DNA from: CAZTNW01 sp964614945
GTDB lineage: Bacteria; Caldisericota; JANLFM01
Length of the DNA stretch: 64,000 nt
Reading direction: 5' to 3'
Assembly (NCBI GenBank): GCA_964614945.1
Contig: CAZTNW010000002.1
Coordinates: forward strand, 62,001-126,000
Below the pieces are notes generated by a model. That model saw only the letters and a list, made by a program, of their open reading frames with translations, searched no databases and had not been told where the DNA came from. Of this stretch, positions 50,687 to 59,347 are shown piece by piece (the stretch's first letter is position 1; each line of letters opens with the position of its first letter). The position numbers were made by a program, and so were the translations under genes.

Positions 50687-51034
50687 ATGCATGAGTTCTC
50701 TTTGATGGAAAACGTCCTGCGCATCGTCAAAGCCGTGGCCAGGGATAATGGATTGAAGACGGTGAGCTCCATATCTTTAGTCGTCGGCCGATTGAGCGGG
50801 ATCAACATTGAAGCCCTTCAGTTCGCTTTCGACGCTCTGAAGCGCCAGGACAATCTCCTGCAGAACAGCGAACTGATGGTGGAGGAAAAGGAAGGAGAGG
50901 GCAGATGCCCGCGCTGCGAACAGCTGGTCCCCGTATGGCATTATGATTTAATTTGCCCAGATTGCGGCTACCTGCCCATGCAGGTGGTGGGAGGAGATGA
51001 GTTCTACGTGAAATCTATCTCGGGAGAGCGTTGA
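50687..51034 (+). CDS. hypA: Hydrogenase nickel chaperone HypA
   Basis: 115 residues. MHEFSLMENV gives the N-terminal nickel-binding Met-His-Glu (His2), and the zinc site has CPRC (74/77) and CPDC (90/93). Delivers nickel to hydrogenase (or another nickel enzyme) with HypB. Ends two bases before hypB. No hydrogenase or hypCDEF gene lies in the window. Confidence 0.93.
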   Translation: MHEFSLMENVLRIVKAVARDNGLKTVSSISLVVGRLSGINIEALQFAFDALKRQDNLLQNSELMVEEKEGEGRCPRCEQLVPVWHYDLICPDCGYLPMQVVGGDEFYVKSISGER

Positions 51035-51035
51035 G

Positions 51036-51701
51036 ATGGCGGAAATCCTAGTAATGAAAGCGGTCAATGAGGAAAATGAGGCGCACGCCGAGAAAGTGCG
51101 GGAGGTTTTACGGCAACACGGGATCCTGATGATCAACTTGATTTCCAGCCCCGGGTCAGGCAAGACTACCCTCTTAGAGAGGACGTTGGAATGTATGGGA
51201 GGAGAGTTTCGCTTCGCGGCGATCGAGGGCGATCTCTTTACTGACGAGGACGCCAGGAGGCTGGAAAAGTATGGGATACCCGTCGTCCAGCTCAACACCG
51301 AAGGATCCTGCCATCTCACCGCGGTCATGATCGAGCGAGCCCTGGATAAGATCCTCCTTCAAGGCCTGGATTTCCTACTGGTGGAGAACATAGGCAACCT
51401 GGTTTGTCCTTCCTCATTTTCGCTCGGGGAACGGAAGAGGGTGGCCCTCCTGTCCGTCACAGAGGGCTCCGATAAGATCAGGAAGTATCCAAAGGCCTTT
51501 CAAACTGCCGACCTGCTGATGATTACTAAGGCGGATCTGCTTGAAGGCTCGAACTTCTCCCTGGAGACGGTGGAGGGCGATTTCTGTCGAATTAATGCTA
51601 AAGGCCTTTTCCTCCTGCTCTCCGCAATAACAGGGCAGGGGATGAACGATTGGGTACAAGTCCTCAAGAGCTGGAGGCAAGAGAGGAAAAAATCGCCGTG
51701 A
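51036..51701 (+). CDS. hypB: Hydrogenase nickel-incorporation GTPase HypB
   Basis: 221-residue G3E-family GTPase. Walker A SSPGSGKTT (Lys43), the metal site Cys92-His93 in NTEGSCHLTA with Cys124 in NLVCPSS, and the guanine motif TKAD. The N-terminal high-affinity CxxCGC motif and His-rich region are absent, as in several Gram-positive HypB. Its start follows the hypA stop. Forms the GTP-dependent nickel transfer step with HypA. Confidence 0.94.
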   Translation: MAEILVMKAVNEENEAHAEKVREVLRQHGILMINLISSPGSGKTTLLERTLECMGGEFRFAAIEGDLFTDEDARRLEKYGIPVVQLNTEGSCHLTAVMIERALDKILLQGLDFLLVENIGNLVCPSSFSLGERKRVALLSVTEGSDKIRKYPKAFQTADLLMITKADLLEGSNFSLETVEGDFCRINAKGLFLLLSAITGQGMNDWVQVLKSWRQERKKSP

Positions 51702-51843
51702 CCGCCGCCTGTCATCTGCCCGGAGAGGGCGCATTGCCTCAATATTAATGTTACTTTCAAAGAAAACGTTGGCTCATAAATAATGTTATCCCTAACGGGA
51801 AACGTTCAGAGATGCATTCTGACTGAATTCAATTTAATCTCTA

Positions 51844-51872
51844 AGCATCATGTCCGCTGGGTACATGATGCT
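51844..51872. repeat. Inverted repeat in the hypB-dnaE gap
   Basis: AGCATCATGT, a 9-base loop, ACATGATGCT: a perfect 10-bp hairpin or operator-like palindrome 100 bases upstream of dnaE. It has no T run behind it, so it is not a typical terminator. The gap from 51702 to 51971 contains no gene that I can recognise. Confidence 0.5.
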
Positions 51873-51959
51873 CTGGATCGGCAACTGAAAGGTTGAGCCC
51901 GGACTTTCGTCTTGATGGATGAACCTTTTTCCGAGATGGAGAGGGTTTCTATTTCGCGT

Positions 51960-51965
51960 TAGAAT
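51960..51965 (+). promoter_or_regulatory. -10 box of dnaE, probable leaderless start
   Basis: TAGAAT ends 6 bases before the GTG at 51972, with TGGAGA 17 bases upstream as a -35. There is no Shine-Dalgarno, so the transcript likely begins at the start codon. Confidence 0.5.
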
Positions 51966-51971
51966 ATCATC

Positions 51972-54900
51972 GTGGCTTTTGTTCACCTTCATGTTCATTC
52001 TGAATATAGCCTCCTCGATGGCCTCTCTCGTCTGGACGATTTAGTGCGCAGGGCAGTCTCCATGGAGATGCCGGCCCTGGCTCTCACTGACCATGGTTCT
52101 ATGCATGGAGTAATTCCTTTCTACCAGAAGGCCAGGGCCGCAGGGATAAAGCCTATCATCGGGTGCGAGGTTTATGTGGCTCCCCGGACACGGTCGGATA
52201 AGCAGGGAAAAATTGATCAGGCTTTTCACCTCGTCCTGCTGGCGAAGGATATCAGGGGGTACCGCCACCTGCTTCAATTAACCTCGCGGGCTCACCTGGA
52301 GGGTTTCTATTACCGACCGCGAGTGGACAAAGAACTGCTGCGCCATTACTCGCAAGGACTGATCGCCCTGACCTCCTGTCTCAAAGGGGAAATTCCCCAT
52401 CTCCTGCTCGAGGGCAAAATGGAACTGGCGCAGCAGGTAGCGCAGGAGTATCTCGCCATTTTCGGGGAGGGCAATTTCTACCTTGAAGTACAGAATCACA
52501 AGATGGAGGAGGAGCGGGTCTTCCAGAAGGAAATGGTGGAGCTTTCCCGGAGAATGGGAATCCCGATCGTCGCGACCAATGATTCCCACTACACAAATCG
52601 CGATGACTTTCGCACCCACGAGATTCTGCTCTGCGTGGGCACGGGTAAGAGCCTGGAAGATGCTGATCGGCTCAGTTTCGAAAATGAGGAATTTTATTTC
52701 AAGAATGAAGAGGAAATGCGTGAGGCCTTCGCTCATCTGCCGGAGGCTCTCGATAATACTCTGGAGATCGCACAACAGTGCAACCTTGAATTGGATTTCG
52801 GTCATTTCCACCTGCCCAACTTCATCGTGCCTGAAGACCATAATGTTGATAGCTTCCTTCGCCTGAAGGCGGAAGAGGGATTAAAACAGCGCTACCATGA
52901 CTGCGCCCTTGAGCAGAGAGAACGCCTGCATTACGAACTTGAGACAATCGGACAGATGGGGTTTTCAGCCTACTTCCTTGTGGTCTGGGACCTCGTCCAC
53001 CATGCTCACGACAGGGGGATCGCCGTGGGCCCCGGTAGAGGATCGGTATGCGGCAGCCTCGTGGCCTATGCGCTGGGGATAACGGAAATCGATCCTCTGC
53101 GTTACAACCTCTTCTTTGAACGTTTCCTCAACCCGGAACGGATTACAATGCCGGATTTCGACATCGATTTCTGCTCCAAGCGTAGGGACGAAGTGATCCA
53201 GTACCTGATGGAAAGGTATGGCCAGGAAAATGTCGCCCAGATTGCTACTTTCGGCACCATGGCTGCCCGCGCGGCTGTAAGGGATTGCGGCAGGGTGCTG
53301 AAAGTCCCCCTCTGGCAGGTTGATCGCGTGGCGAAAATGATTCCCTTCGGCTCCTCCATCTCCGAGGCACTGGCCACAGTATCCGAGCTCCATTCCCTTT
53401 ACGATTCCAACCCCCAGATCAAGGAGCTCCTTGATTCCGCCAAGGGACTAGAGGGAATTTCCCGCCATGCCTCCACCCATGCAGCCGGTGTGGTAATATC
53501 GGCTGAGCCCTTGATGAACTACGTTCCCTTGATGTTGGGAACAGATGGAGTGGTAACAACTCAATTCGCCAAGGATGAGATCGAGAAAATCGGACTCCTG
53601 AAGATGGATATCCTTGGCCTCTCTACTCTAACGATGATGCGAGTCGCCCTCGCTCTGATTAAAGAAAGGCGCGGTGAGGAGATCAATTGGAGTGAAGTCT
53701 CCTTGAGCGACGAGAGAACTTTCTCCCTCCTTCAGCAGGCAGATACAGCGGGGGTCTTCCAGCTGGAAAGTTCGGGCATGCGCCAGATCCTCAAGAACCT
53801 GCGGCCGACCTGCATTGAGGACATCATCGCCATTGTAGCTCTATTCCGTCCTGGCCCGATGCAGATGATCGATGACTTCATCAAGAGAAAATCGGGCGCT
53901 TTTCCCATTCAATATTTTCATCCAGAGCTGGAGCCGATCCTCAAGGAGACTTACGGCACAATCGTCTACCAGGAGCAGGTAATGCAGATCTCCTCTACTT
54001 TAGCGGGTTACAGCCTCGGGGAGGCGGATCTTCTCAGGCGGGCCATGGCGAAGAAAGATAAGGCGATCATGGATACCCAGCGGCCTGCTTTCATAAAAAG
54101 GGCGGTGGAAAGAGGGATCGCCAGAGAGACCGCCGGCAAGATCTTCGACTTCATGGCCGAATTCGCTCGCTATGGCTTCAATAAATCGCATGCCACCGCT
54201 TATGCCGTTCTCGCCTATCACACCGCTTACCTGAAAGCGCATTATCCCCTCGAATTTTCCGCCGCGCTGTTGAGCTCGGTAATGGGTGATGAGAAAAAGG
54301 TGCGTACATACGTGGAGGAGTGCAACCGCTTCGGAATGAAAGTGCTCTCCCCCAACTTGAACGAGGGTGGAGTGGGCTTCCTCCCGGGCGGAGATAACCA
54401 GATTTATTTCGGCCTCGCCGCGGTTAAGAATGTTGGGCAGGGAGCGGTGGAGGTGATACTGGAAGAGAGGGAAAGGGGCGGCTTCTTCTCCTCCCTCTCC
54501 GATTTCCTGGCAAGGGTCTCCTCCCATCTCGTAAACCGTAAGACCGTGGAGAGCCTGATCAAAGCTGGGGCCTTCGATTTCACGGGAAAGGGCAGGGCGG
54601 AATTGCTCTATGGCCTGGATGTCCTTCTGGGACAGGCGAAAAGACTTAATCATCGGGACCAGGCCGCTTTGTTCTCAACCGATGAGCTTTCGCCGGTTGA
54701 AGAGGTGAGCTGGGAGGGGGGGGAGTACTCTGATGCCGAGGTCCTGGCGATGGAAAAGGAAGTCCTCGGTTTCTATATATCCAACCATCCGCTCGCGCGT
54801 TATCAGGAAGTCCTCGCCGGCTACAACCTCACCCCGCTGGGTTCCCTGGCTGAGCTCGAGGAGGGGAAAGAGCTCACCGTGGGAGGGATGATCCAGAAGA

Positions 54901-55391
54901 CGAAGGTGATTCCCACCAAAAACGGCGGACAAATGCTCTTTCTCACCTTAGAAGATCTCTCCTCCTCGCAGGAGGTCACTATCTTTCCCCGTCTTTATAA
55001 AGATGTGAGTCCTTTCCTCACTAAAGAAGGAGTTTTGATCGTCCACGGAAAAATCAGTCAGGGAGAGGATTCGGTCAAGATCCTGGCCGATAAGGTCGTG
55101 ACCTTCCTTGAGCGCGAGGCCCTGGAGAACCGCAGGCGGATCAAGGAGGAGAAGGAGGTCTACCTAAACCTCACCCTACCCTCCAAGGCCGACCTGGATA
55201 CCCTGATAAAGCTCAAGGACGTGCTCGAACAATATCCGGGGCGCTGCCCCGTTACCCTTTATGTCTCTCTGAATGGAAAAAAGGTGGTGTTATCACCTTC
55301 CACCCGGTTCTGGGTCAGAAGCGACGCTCGCCTGCTCGCCCGATTGCGGGAGCTCCTGGGAAAGGACAACGTTTGGATTTCGGACAACTGA
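51972..55391 (+). CDS. dnaE: DNA polymerase III alpha subunit
   Basis: 1139 residues, the replicative polymerase of the DnaE1 class. The PHP domain opens with HLHVHSEYSLLDG and ALTDHGSMHG; the palm has GPGRGSVCGSLVAYALGITEIDPL and the two catalytic aspartates in MPDFDIDF; GFNKSHATAYAVLAYHTAYLKAHYP is the conserved fingers region; an OB-fold near the end (LTVGGMIQKTKVIPTKNGGQMLFLTLEDL). GTG start with no Shine-Dalgarno. Its last 19 bases overlap the MrfA-like gene. Confidence 0.96.
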   Translation: MAFVHLHVHSEYSLLDGLSRLDDLVRRAVSMEMPALALTDHGSMHGVIPFYQKARAAGIKPIIGCEVYVAPRTRSDKQGKIDQAFHLVLLAKDIRGYRHLLQLTSRAHLEGFYYRPRVDKELLRHYSQGLIALTSCLKGEIPHLLLEGKMELAQQVAQEYLAIFGEGNFYLEVQNHKMEEERVFQKEMVELSRRMGIPIVATNDSHYTNRDDFRTHEILLCVGTGKSLEDADRLSFENEEFYFKNEEEMREAFAHLPEALDNTLEIAQQCNLELDFGHFHLPNFIVPEDHNVDSFLRLKAEEGLKQRYHDCALEQRERLHYELETIGQMGFSAYFLVVWDLVHHAHDRGIAVGPGRGSVCGSLVAYALGITEIDPLRYNLFFERFLNPERITMPDFDIDFCSKRRDEVIQYLMERYGQENVAQIATFGTMAARAAVRDCGRVLKVPLWQVDRVAKMIPFGSSISEALATVSELHSLYDSNPQIKELLDSAKGLEGISRHASTHAAGVVISAEPLMNYVPLMLGTDGVVTTQFAKDEIEKIGLLKMDILGLSTLTMMRVALALIKERRGEEINWSEVSLSDERTFSLLQQADTAGVFQLESSGMRQILKNLRPTCIEDIIAIVALFRPGPMQMIDDFIKRKSGAFPIQYFHPELEPILKETYGTIVYQEQVMQISSTLAGYSLGEADLLRRAMAKKDKAIMDTQRPAFIKRAVERGIARETAGKIFDFMAEFARYGFNKSHATAYAVLAYHTAYLKAHYPLEFSAALLSSVMGDEKKVRTYVEECNRFGMKVLSPNLNEGGVGFLPGGDNQIYFGLAAVKNVGQGAVEVILEERERGGFFSSLSDFLARVSSHLVNRKTVESLIKAGAFDFTGKGRAELLYGLDVLLGQAKRLNHRDQAALFSTDELSPVEEVSWEGGEYSDAEVLAMEKEVLGFYISNHPLARYQEVLAGYNLTPLGSLAELEEGKELTVGGMIQKTKVIPTKNGGQMLFLTLEDLSSSQEVTIFPRLYKDVSPFLTKEGVLIVHGKISQGEDSVKILADKVVTFLEREALENRRRIKEEKEVYLNLTLPSKADLDTLIKLKDVLEQYPGRCPVTLYVSLNGKKVVLSPSTRFWVRSDARLLARLRELLGKDNVWISDN

Positions 55392-57643
55392 CAGTTCCCT
55401 CGCTCGTCCAGGAGCTGAGGGAGAAGCTGGGGAGAAAGGGGCAACTGGCATTTTTAGAGGTCTTATCCGCTCGTACTGCCCGATACGGTGAACTGGACGA
55501 TCCGCTTCCCTCCCCAATCGCCGAGGAGCTCCTGCGCCGGGGAATCCGCCTCTACCTGCATCAGGCCGAAGCCATCCGGGTTCTTCGTCGGGGGGAGGAC
55601 ATCATCCTCGCCACTCCCACCGCCTCCGGCAAAAGCCTGGCCTTTCAACTGCCAGTGCTCGAGGCCCTGGTCAAGAATCCTTTCTCCACCGCTTTATACA
55701 TCTATCCCCTGAAAGCCCTGGCCAACGATCAATTGAATTCCCTCCTCTTATGGGAGGAGAATCTTGGAACCCGCTTCCGACCATCGATATACGATGGAGA
55801 TACGCCCACATCCCTCAGGCGAAGGATCCTGGAAAGGTCCCGGGTCATCCTGACGAACCCCTACGCCCTCCACGAATATCTGCCCTGGCACCATCTCTGG
55901 CGAAGATTCTTCATGAATTTAAAGTACATCGTAATTGATGAGGCGCATGTCTATCGGGGAGTTTTTGGTTCGCACTTTTCCTGCCTTTTCCGCAGGCTGG
56001 AACGATTACTGAAATATTATCGCTCATGTCCCCGGGTTATCCTCTCCTCCGCCACAGTCAAGAATCCGGAGGAATTCGGCGAGAAGCTGACGGGGAAGTC
56101 TGTGCGCGCTGTCACAGAGGACGGTTCACCCCGTGGGCAGAAGTTCTTCCTTCTCTGGAACCCAGCCTTGGCTGAAACCGGGGAGAGAAGGTCGTCTCAT
56201 CTGGAGGTGCGCGATCTCGCCCTGTTCCTTCACTCGAAGGGCCTGCAGACCTTATGTTTCACCGGATCGCGCGCCCTGTCGGAATTACTGACGCGATGGG
56301 CAAAAAAACAATTATCCCAAAAAGGCGAACAGGCGGAGTGGGAGGTCGCCACCTACCGTGCCGGATACCTCGCCGAGGATAGAAGAGAGCTGGAAAGGCG
56401 CCTGCGTCAGGGCGAGCTGCGCACCATATTCTCTACCAACGCCCTGGAGTTAGGGATCGACATCGGCAGCCTCGACGCCGTGATCATCGCCGGCTATCCG
56501 GGGACGATGATTTCCACCTGGCAACAGGCCGGGCGAGCCGGAAGGGGTAAAAACGATTCCCTCGTGATCCTCGTGGCCTATCCCAACCCCCTCGATCAAT
56601 ACTTCATCAACCATCCTGAACGTTTTTTTTCGCATCGTCTGGAAAGCCTGTTCCTTAACCCCTCTAATCCCCATGTATTACGCGGCCACCTCCAGTGTGC
56701 GGCGCGCGAGCTTCCGCTGGAGGAAGCGGAGACCGCTCACGCTTTCGGTGAGGAAGCTCTCTCTTCCATGCGTGAGCTTGAACTTGCAGGGCTCCTGCGT
56801 ATGGGTCATTACCAGGGGTCCGATGAGCGAACCTCCGCCATAGTCTCCCTTAACTCAATTGAGGGGCAACCTGTTCAGCTGGTCTCGCCCGGAGGGGAAT
56901 TGCTGGAGACCTTGGACCTTCCTCGTGCCCTGCGCGAAGCTTATCCGGGAGCGATCTTCCTGCACCAGGGAGAGGCTTATTATGTGGAGAGACTCGATCT
57001 CAAGGAAGGAACAGCCATTGTCCGGCCGATAGAATCTGACATCTACACCCAAGTCAAGGAGGAAACATCGCTGAGCGTATTGGGGGAAAGAAGACACTAC
57101 CTCATGCGTGAAGGAGTGGAGGTCTTTTTCGGAAAAGTGCGTATCCAGGAACAGATCCTGGGCTACTACAGGAAGAAATTCGACAGGATTCTCGATTACC
57201 GCGAGCTCAACCTCCCCCCTGTTTCTTATCTTACCGAGAGCGCCTGGTTTTCCCTCCCCCCTTTACTCGAAGAAAGGGCTAGGGAGAGGGCTTTGGATTT
57301 CGAGGGAGGTCTGCACGCTCTCGAGCACTCCTTAATCGCCATGATCCCCGTTTTTACCCTCTCTGATCGCTGGGATTTAGGCGGTATCTCTTATCCGCAG
57401 CACCCATCCATGAAAGGGCCGGCTGTCTTTCTTTACGACGGAGCCCCTGGGGGCGTAGGGATTGCGGAAAAAGTGCAGGAGATCCTGCCCGATCTCCTGC
57501 GCACCACTCTGGAGATGGTGAGGGATTGCCCCTGCGAGGACGGGTGTCCCTCCTGTATTCTCTCCCCCAAATGCGGGAACAACAACCAACCCATCTCCAA
57601 GCCAGGGGCTGTTTACCTTCTGGAGCAATTGCTTCAGCCATGA
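55373..57643 (+). CDS. MrfA/YprA-like DEAD/DEAH helicase with DUF1998 domain
   Basis: 756 residues. The superfamily 2 core has Walker A ATPTASGKSLAF, DEAH box VIDEAHVY, SAT motif LSSATVKNP and QAGRAGR. The C-terminal DUF1998 domain carries the four cysteines CPCEDGCPSCILSPKC that bind zinc. In Bacillus, MrfA repairs DNA cross-links with MrfB; no mrfB homologue is seen here. TTG start at 55373, within dnaE, behind AAAGGA. Ends with ATGA overlap to a flavodoxin remnant. Confidence 0.92.
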   Translation: MDFGQLTVPSLVQELREKLGRKGQLAFLEVLSARTARYGELDDPLPSPIAEELLRRGIRLYLHQAEAIRVLRRGEDIILATPTASGKSLAFQLPVLEALVKNPFSTALYIYPLKALANDQLNSLLLWEENLGTRFRPSIYDGDTPTSLRRRILERSRVILTNPYALHEYLPWHHLWRRFFMNLKYIVIDEAHVYRGVFGSHFSCLFRRLERLLKYYRSCPRVILSSATVKNPEEFGEKLTGKSVRAVTEDGSPRGQKFFLLWNPALAETGERRSSHLEVRDLALFLHSKGLQTLCFTGSRALSELLTRWAKKQLSQKGEQAEWEVATYRAGYLAEDRRELERRLRQGELRTIFSTNALELGIDIGSLDAVIIAGYPGTMISTWQQAGRAGRGKNDSLVILVAYPNPLDQYFINHPERFFSHRLESLFLNPSNPHVLRGHLQCAARELPLEEAETAHAFGEEALSSMRELELAGLLRMGHYQGSDERTSAIVSLNSIEGQPVQLVSPGGELLETLDLPRALREAYPGAIFLHQGEAYYVERLDLKEGTAIVRPIESDIYTQVKEETSLSVLGERRHYLMREGVEVFFGKVRIQEQILGYYRKKFDRILDYRELNLPPVSYLTESAWFSLPPLLEERARERALDFEGGLHALEHSLIAMIPVFTLSDRWDLGGISYPQHPSMKGPAVFLYDGAPGGVGIAEKVQEILPDLLRTTLEMVRDCPCEDGCPSCILSPKCGNNNQPISKPGAVYLLEQLLQP

Positions 57644-58066
57644 GGTCCCTGGTCCTCTACGTCTCCTTTCATCATTTAAATACGGAAAAAGTGGCGAGGG
57701 AGATCGCTATCACCCTCAAGTCCCCGATGGCCGACCTGTTCTCCTTTGATGGGGAGTGCTTGGAGGATTTTGACCACATTTCCTTCGGTTCGGGCGTCTA
57801 TTTCTGGCGCACGCATCAACAGCTCCTGAGACTCCTCGAGGGATTCCCTCCTTGAGAAGGCACCGTTTCCTGCGCCGGAGCTTGAGGATGAAGAGCTTCA
57901 GCATTATCGGGGAGTTGCCTGTACCGGCTGGGATACTTATTATCAGCTGCTGAAGGCTTTTGGCGGCCTCAACCGGGGAAGACCGGACGAATTGGACTTA
58001 GAGAAGGCAGGATTTTCCGCACAGGAATTGCTCTCTAAATTGCAGGTGAAAGAGAAGCTGGCCTGA
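57640..58066 (+). pseudogene. Flavodoxin-family protein, broken by internal deletion/frameshift
   Basis: Frame 1 from ATG 57640 reads SLVLYVSFHHLNTEKVAREIA (phosphate-binding region of small flavodoxins) and HISFGSGVYFWRTHQQLLRLLEGFPP, then stops at 57853-57855. From 57851 the next frame reads EKAPFPAPELEDEELQHYRGVACTGWDTYYQLLKAFGGLNRGRPDELDLEKAGF to a stop at 58066, which is the standard C-terminal FMN-loop and tail (GF/WDTY..LK..GG.N.GRP...DL..A..F). The middle part (about 30 residues, the AFIFSTSG region) is absent. So it is one gene with a deletion of about 90-100 bases plus a frame change, not two genes. It overlaps the helicase stop (ATGA) as an intact operon member would. Confidence 0.8.
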
Positions 58067-58074
58067 GGAAGACT

Positions 58075-58635
58075 TCAGGAATAACGCTCTTCTTTCCAGG
58101 GATCCGCCGAATTTGAGTATCCCCGCGTTTCCCAGTATCCCCTTTCCTCTCTTTCTAAGAAGCTCACTGATACCAACCACTTGATGGACTTGTAAGCATA
58201 TTTCCCCGGTACAAAAAGCCGGAGGGGGCCGCCGTTCTCAGGAGGTATCGGCCGCCCGTTCAGTTTCCAGGCGACAATTGTCGGTTCCTGCCTCAAGTAG
58301 GCGAGGGGAAGATTGGTTGTGTATCCTGACTCGGCCTGAAACAGCAGGTGTTCGGCGCTCGGCAGGGGCTCGACAAGTTCCAACAGATGGGCTAAAGAGA
58401 GGCCTTCCCAGCTCAAGTCGAGAACACTCCAGCCGGTCACGCAGTGAAAATCTCCCTGCAGACGATCGCGGAAGGAGGCCTTGAGCGCGGAGACGCTCCA
58501 GGAAAAAGGATGGGACACCAGCCCCTTAACCTCCAATGTCCAGAGATCCGCCGATACCTGGAAAATGGAGTGTTCAACCTGCAGGGAGACCAGGGTCCGG
58601 GACAGTCTCTGTCCGGGGGGAATCCTCTCCCTCAT
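58075..58635 (-). CDS. Sulfite-oxidase-fold molybdopterin protein
   Basis: 186 residues, single molybdopterin-binding domain of the sulfite oxidase/YedY/MsrP type. Cys65 in DFHCVTGWSVLDLSWEGL is the metal ligand; the rest matches SGYTTNLPLAYL, NGGPLRLFVPGKYAYKSIKWL. No heme or dimer domain and no signal peptide are visible, so it is a minimal cytoplasmic form. ATG overlaps the HAD phosphatase stop (ATGA). Substrate unknown. Confidence 0.88.
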   Translation of the reverse strand: MRERIPPGQRLSRTLVSLQVEHSIFQVSADLWTLEVKGLVSHPFSWSVSALKASFRDRLQGDFHCVTGWSVLDLSWEGLSLAHLLELVEPLPSAEHLLFQAESGYTTNLPLAYLRQEPTIVAWKLNGRPIPPENGGPLRLFVPGKYAYKSIKWLVSVSFLEREERGYWETRGYSNSADPWKEERYS

Positions 58636-59303
58636 GTCATCTCTTCCCTCCTCAGAAGTTCTCTCAGGTCCTTAATCAAGTAGGGGGCAGGGGGGAAGCG
58701 ACCGCGGCGGTCCACAATATAAGCCCGCATACCGACTGCCTGAGCCCCGGCTAGATCTTCCTCCGGACAATCGCCCACGTAGAGGGCATCCTTTGCCTGA
58801 AAGCCGCTTTCCTTCAAGGCTAAGACGAAAGGAAGAGAGGAAGGCTTGATCTCTCTAACGCTCTCTCTGCCGATTACAAGGGAGAAGAAACCATTAAGGG
58901 CAAAAATCCTCAGTTTTCCCTCAACCCCCTCTAGTGGGCGCGAGGAGATCAACCCCAGGTATTTCCCTTCGCTTTTCAGGTGCGTCAGGACCTCTCTCGT
59001 CTCCGGATAGAGACGATCATTCTCCTTTCGATCCATGCCTCGCCGGATCTCTTCGACCAGGGAAATCGGCTGGCGAGAGATATCCAGTCGGAGCAAAACG
59101 TGATCTGCGAAGCGGCGCCAGAGCTCTTCCCCGGTTCTATAGGCATGAGGGCTTTTCCGATACCACTGCCGGGTCTGGGTATATGCCTGATAGACCTCCT
59201 CCAGGGAAAAGGGTAACCCGAGCTCGCACAGAGTGACGTAAAAATCCTCCTCGGGCGCTTTGAGCAATGTCCCATCAAGGTCGAAGAAAAAGGCTCTCCG
59301 CAT
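58632..59303 (-). CDS. HAD-superfamily hydrolase
   Basis: 223 residues. DLDGT catalytic motif with Asp8/Asp10 (FFFDLDGTLL), SSRPLEG (motif II Ser/Thr), REIKPS Lys and VGDCPEEDLAGAQAVGM (motif IV, GD..ED). A helical cap lies between motifs I and II. Phosphatase of the phosphoglycolate phosphatase-like group; substrate unknown. ATG 59303 follows GAGAGG; a GTG two codons upstream is possible. Confidence 0.9.
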   Translation of the reverse strand: MRRAFFFDLDGTLLKAPEEDFYVTLCELGLPFSLEEVYQAYTQTRQWYRKSPHAYRTGEELWRRFADHVLLRLDISRQPISLVEEIRRGMDRKENDRLYPETREVLTHLKSEGKYLGLISSRPLEGVEGKLRIFALNGFFSLVIGRESVREIKPSSLPFVLALKESGFQAKDALYVGDCPEEDLAGAQAVGMRAYIVDRRGRFPPAPYLIKDLRELLRREEMT

Positions 59304-59322
59304 TCGCACCTCTCAAACTTTC

Positions 59323-59331
59323 TGTTAGAAT
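59323..59331 (+). promoter_or_regulatory. Extended -10 promoter of the phosphate permease
   Basis: TGTTAGAAT, 16 bases before ATG 59348, giving a leader of roughly 10 bases. Confidence 0.35.
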
Positions 59332-59347
59332 ATCACGGGAATAGAGC

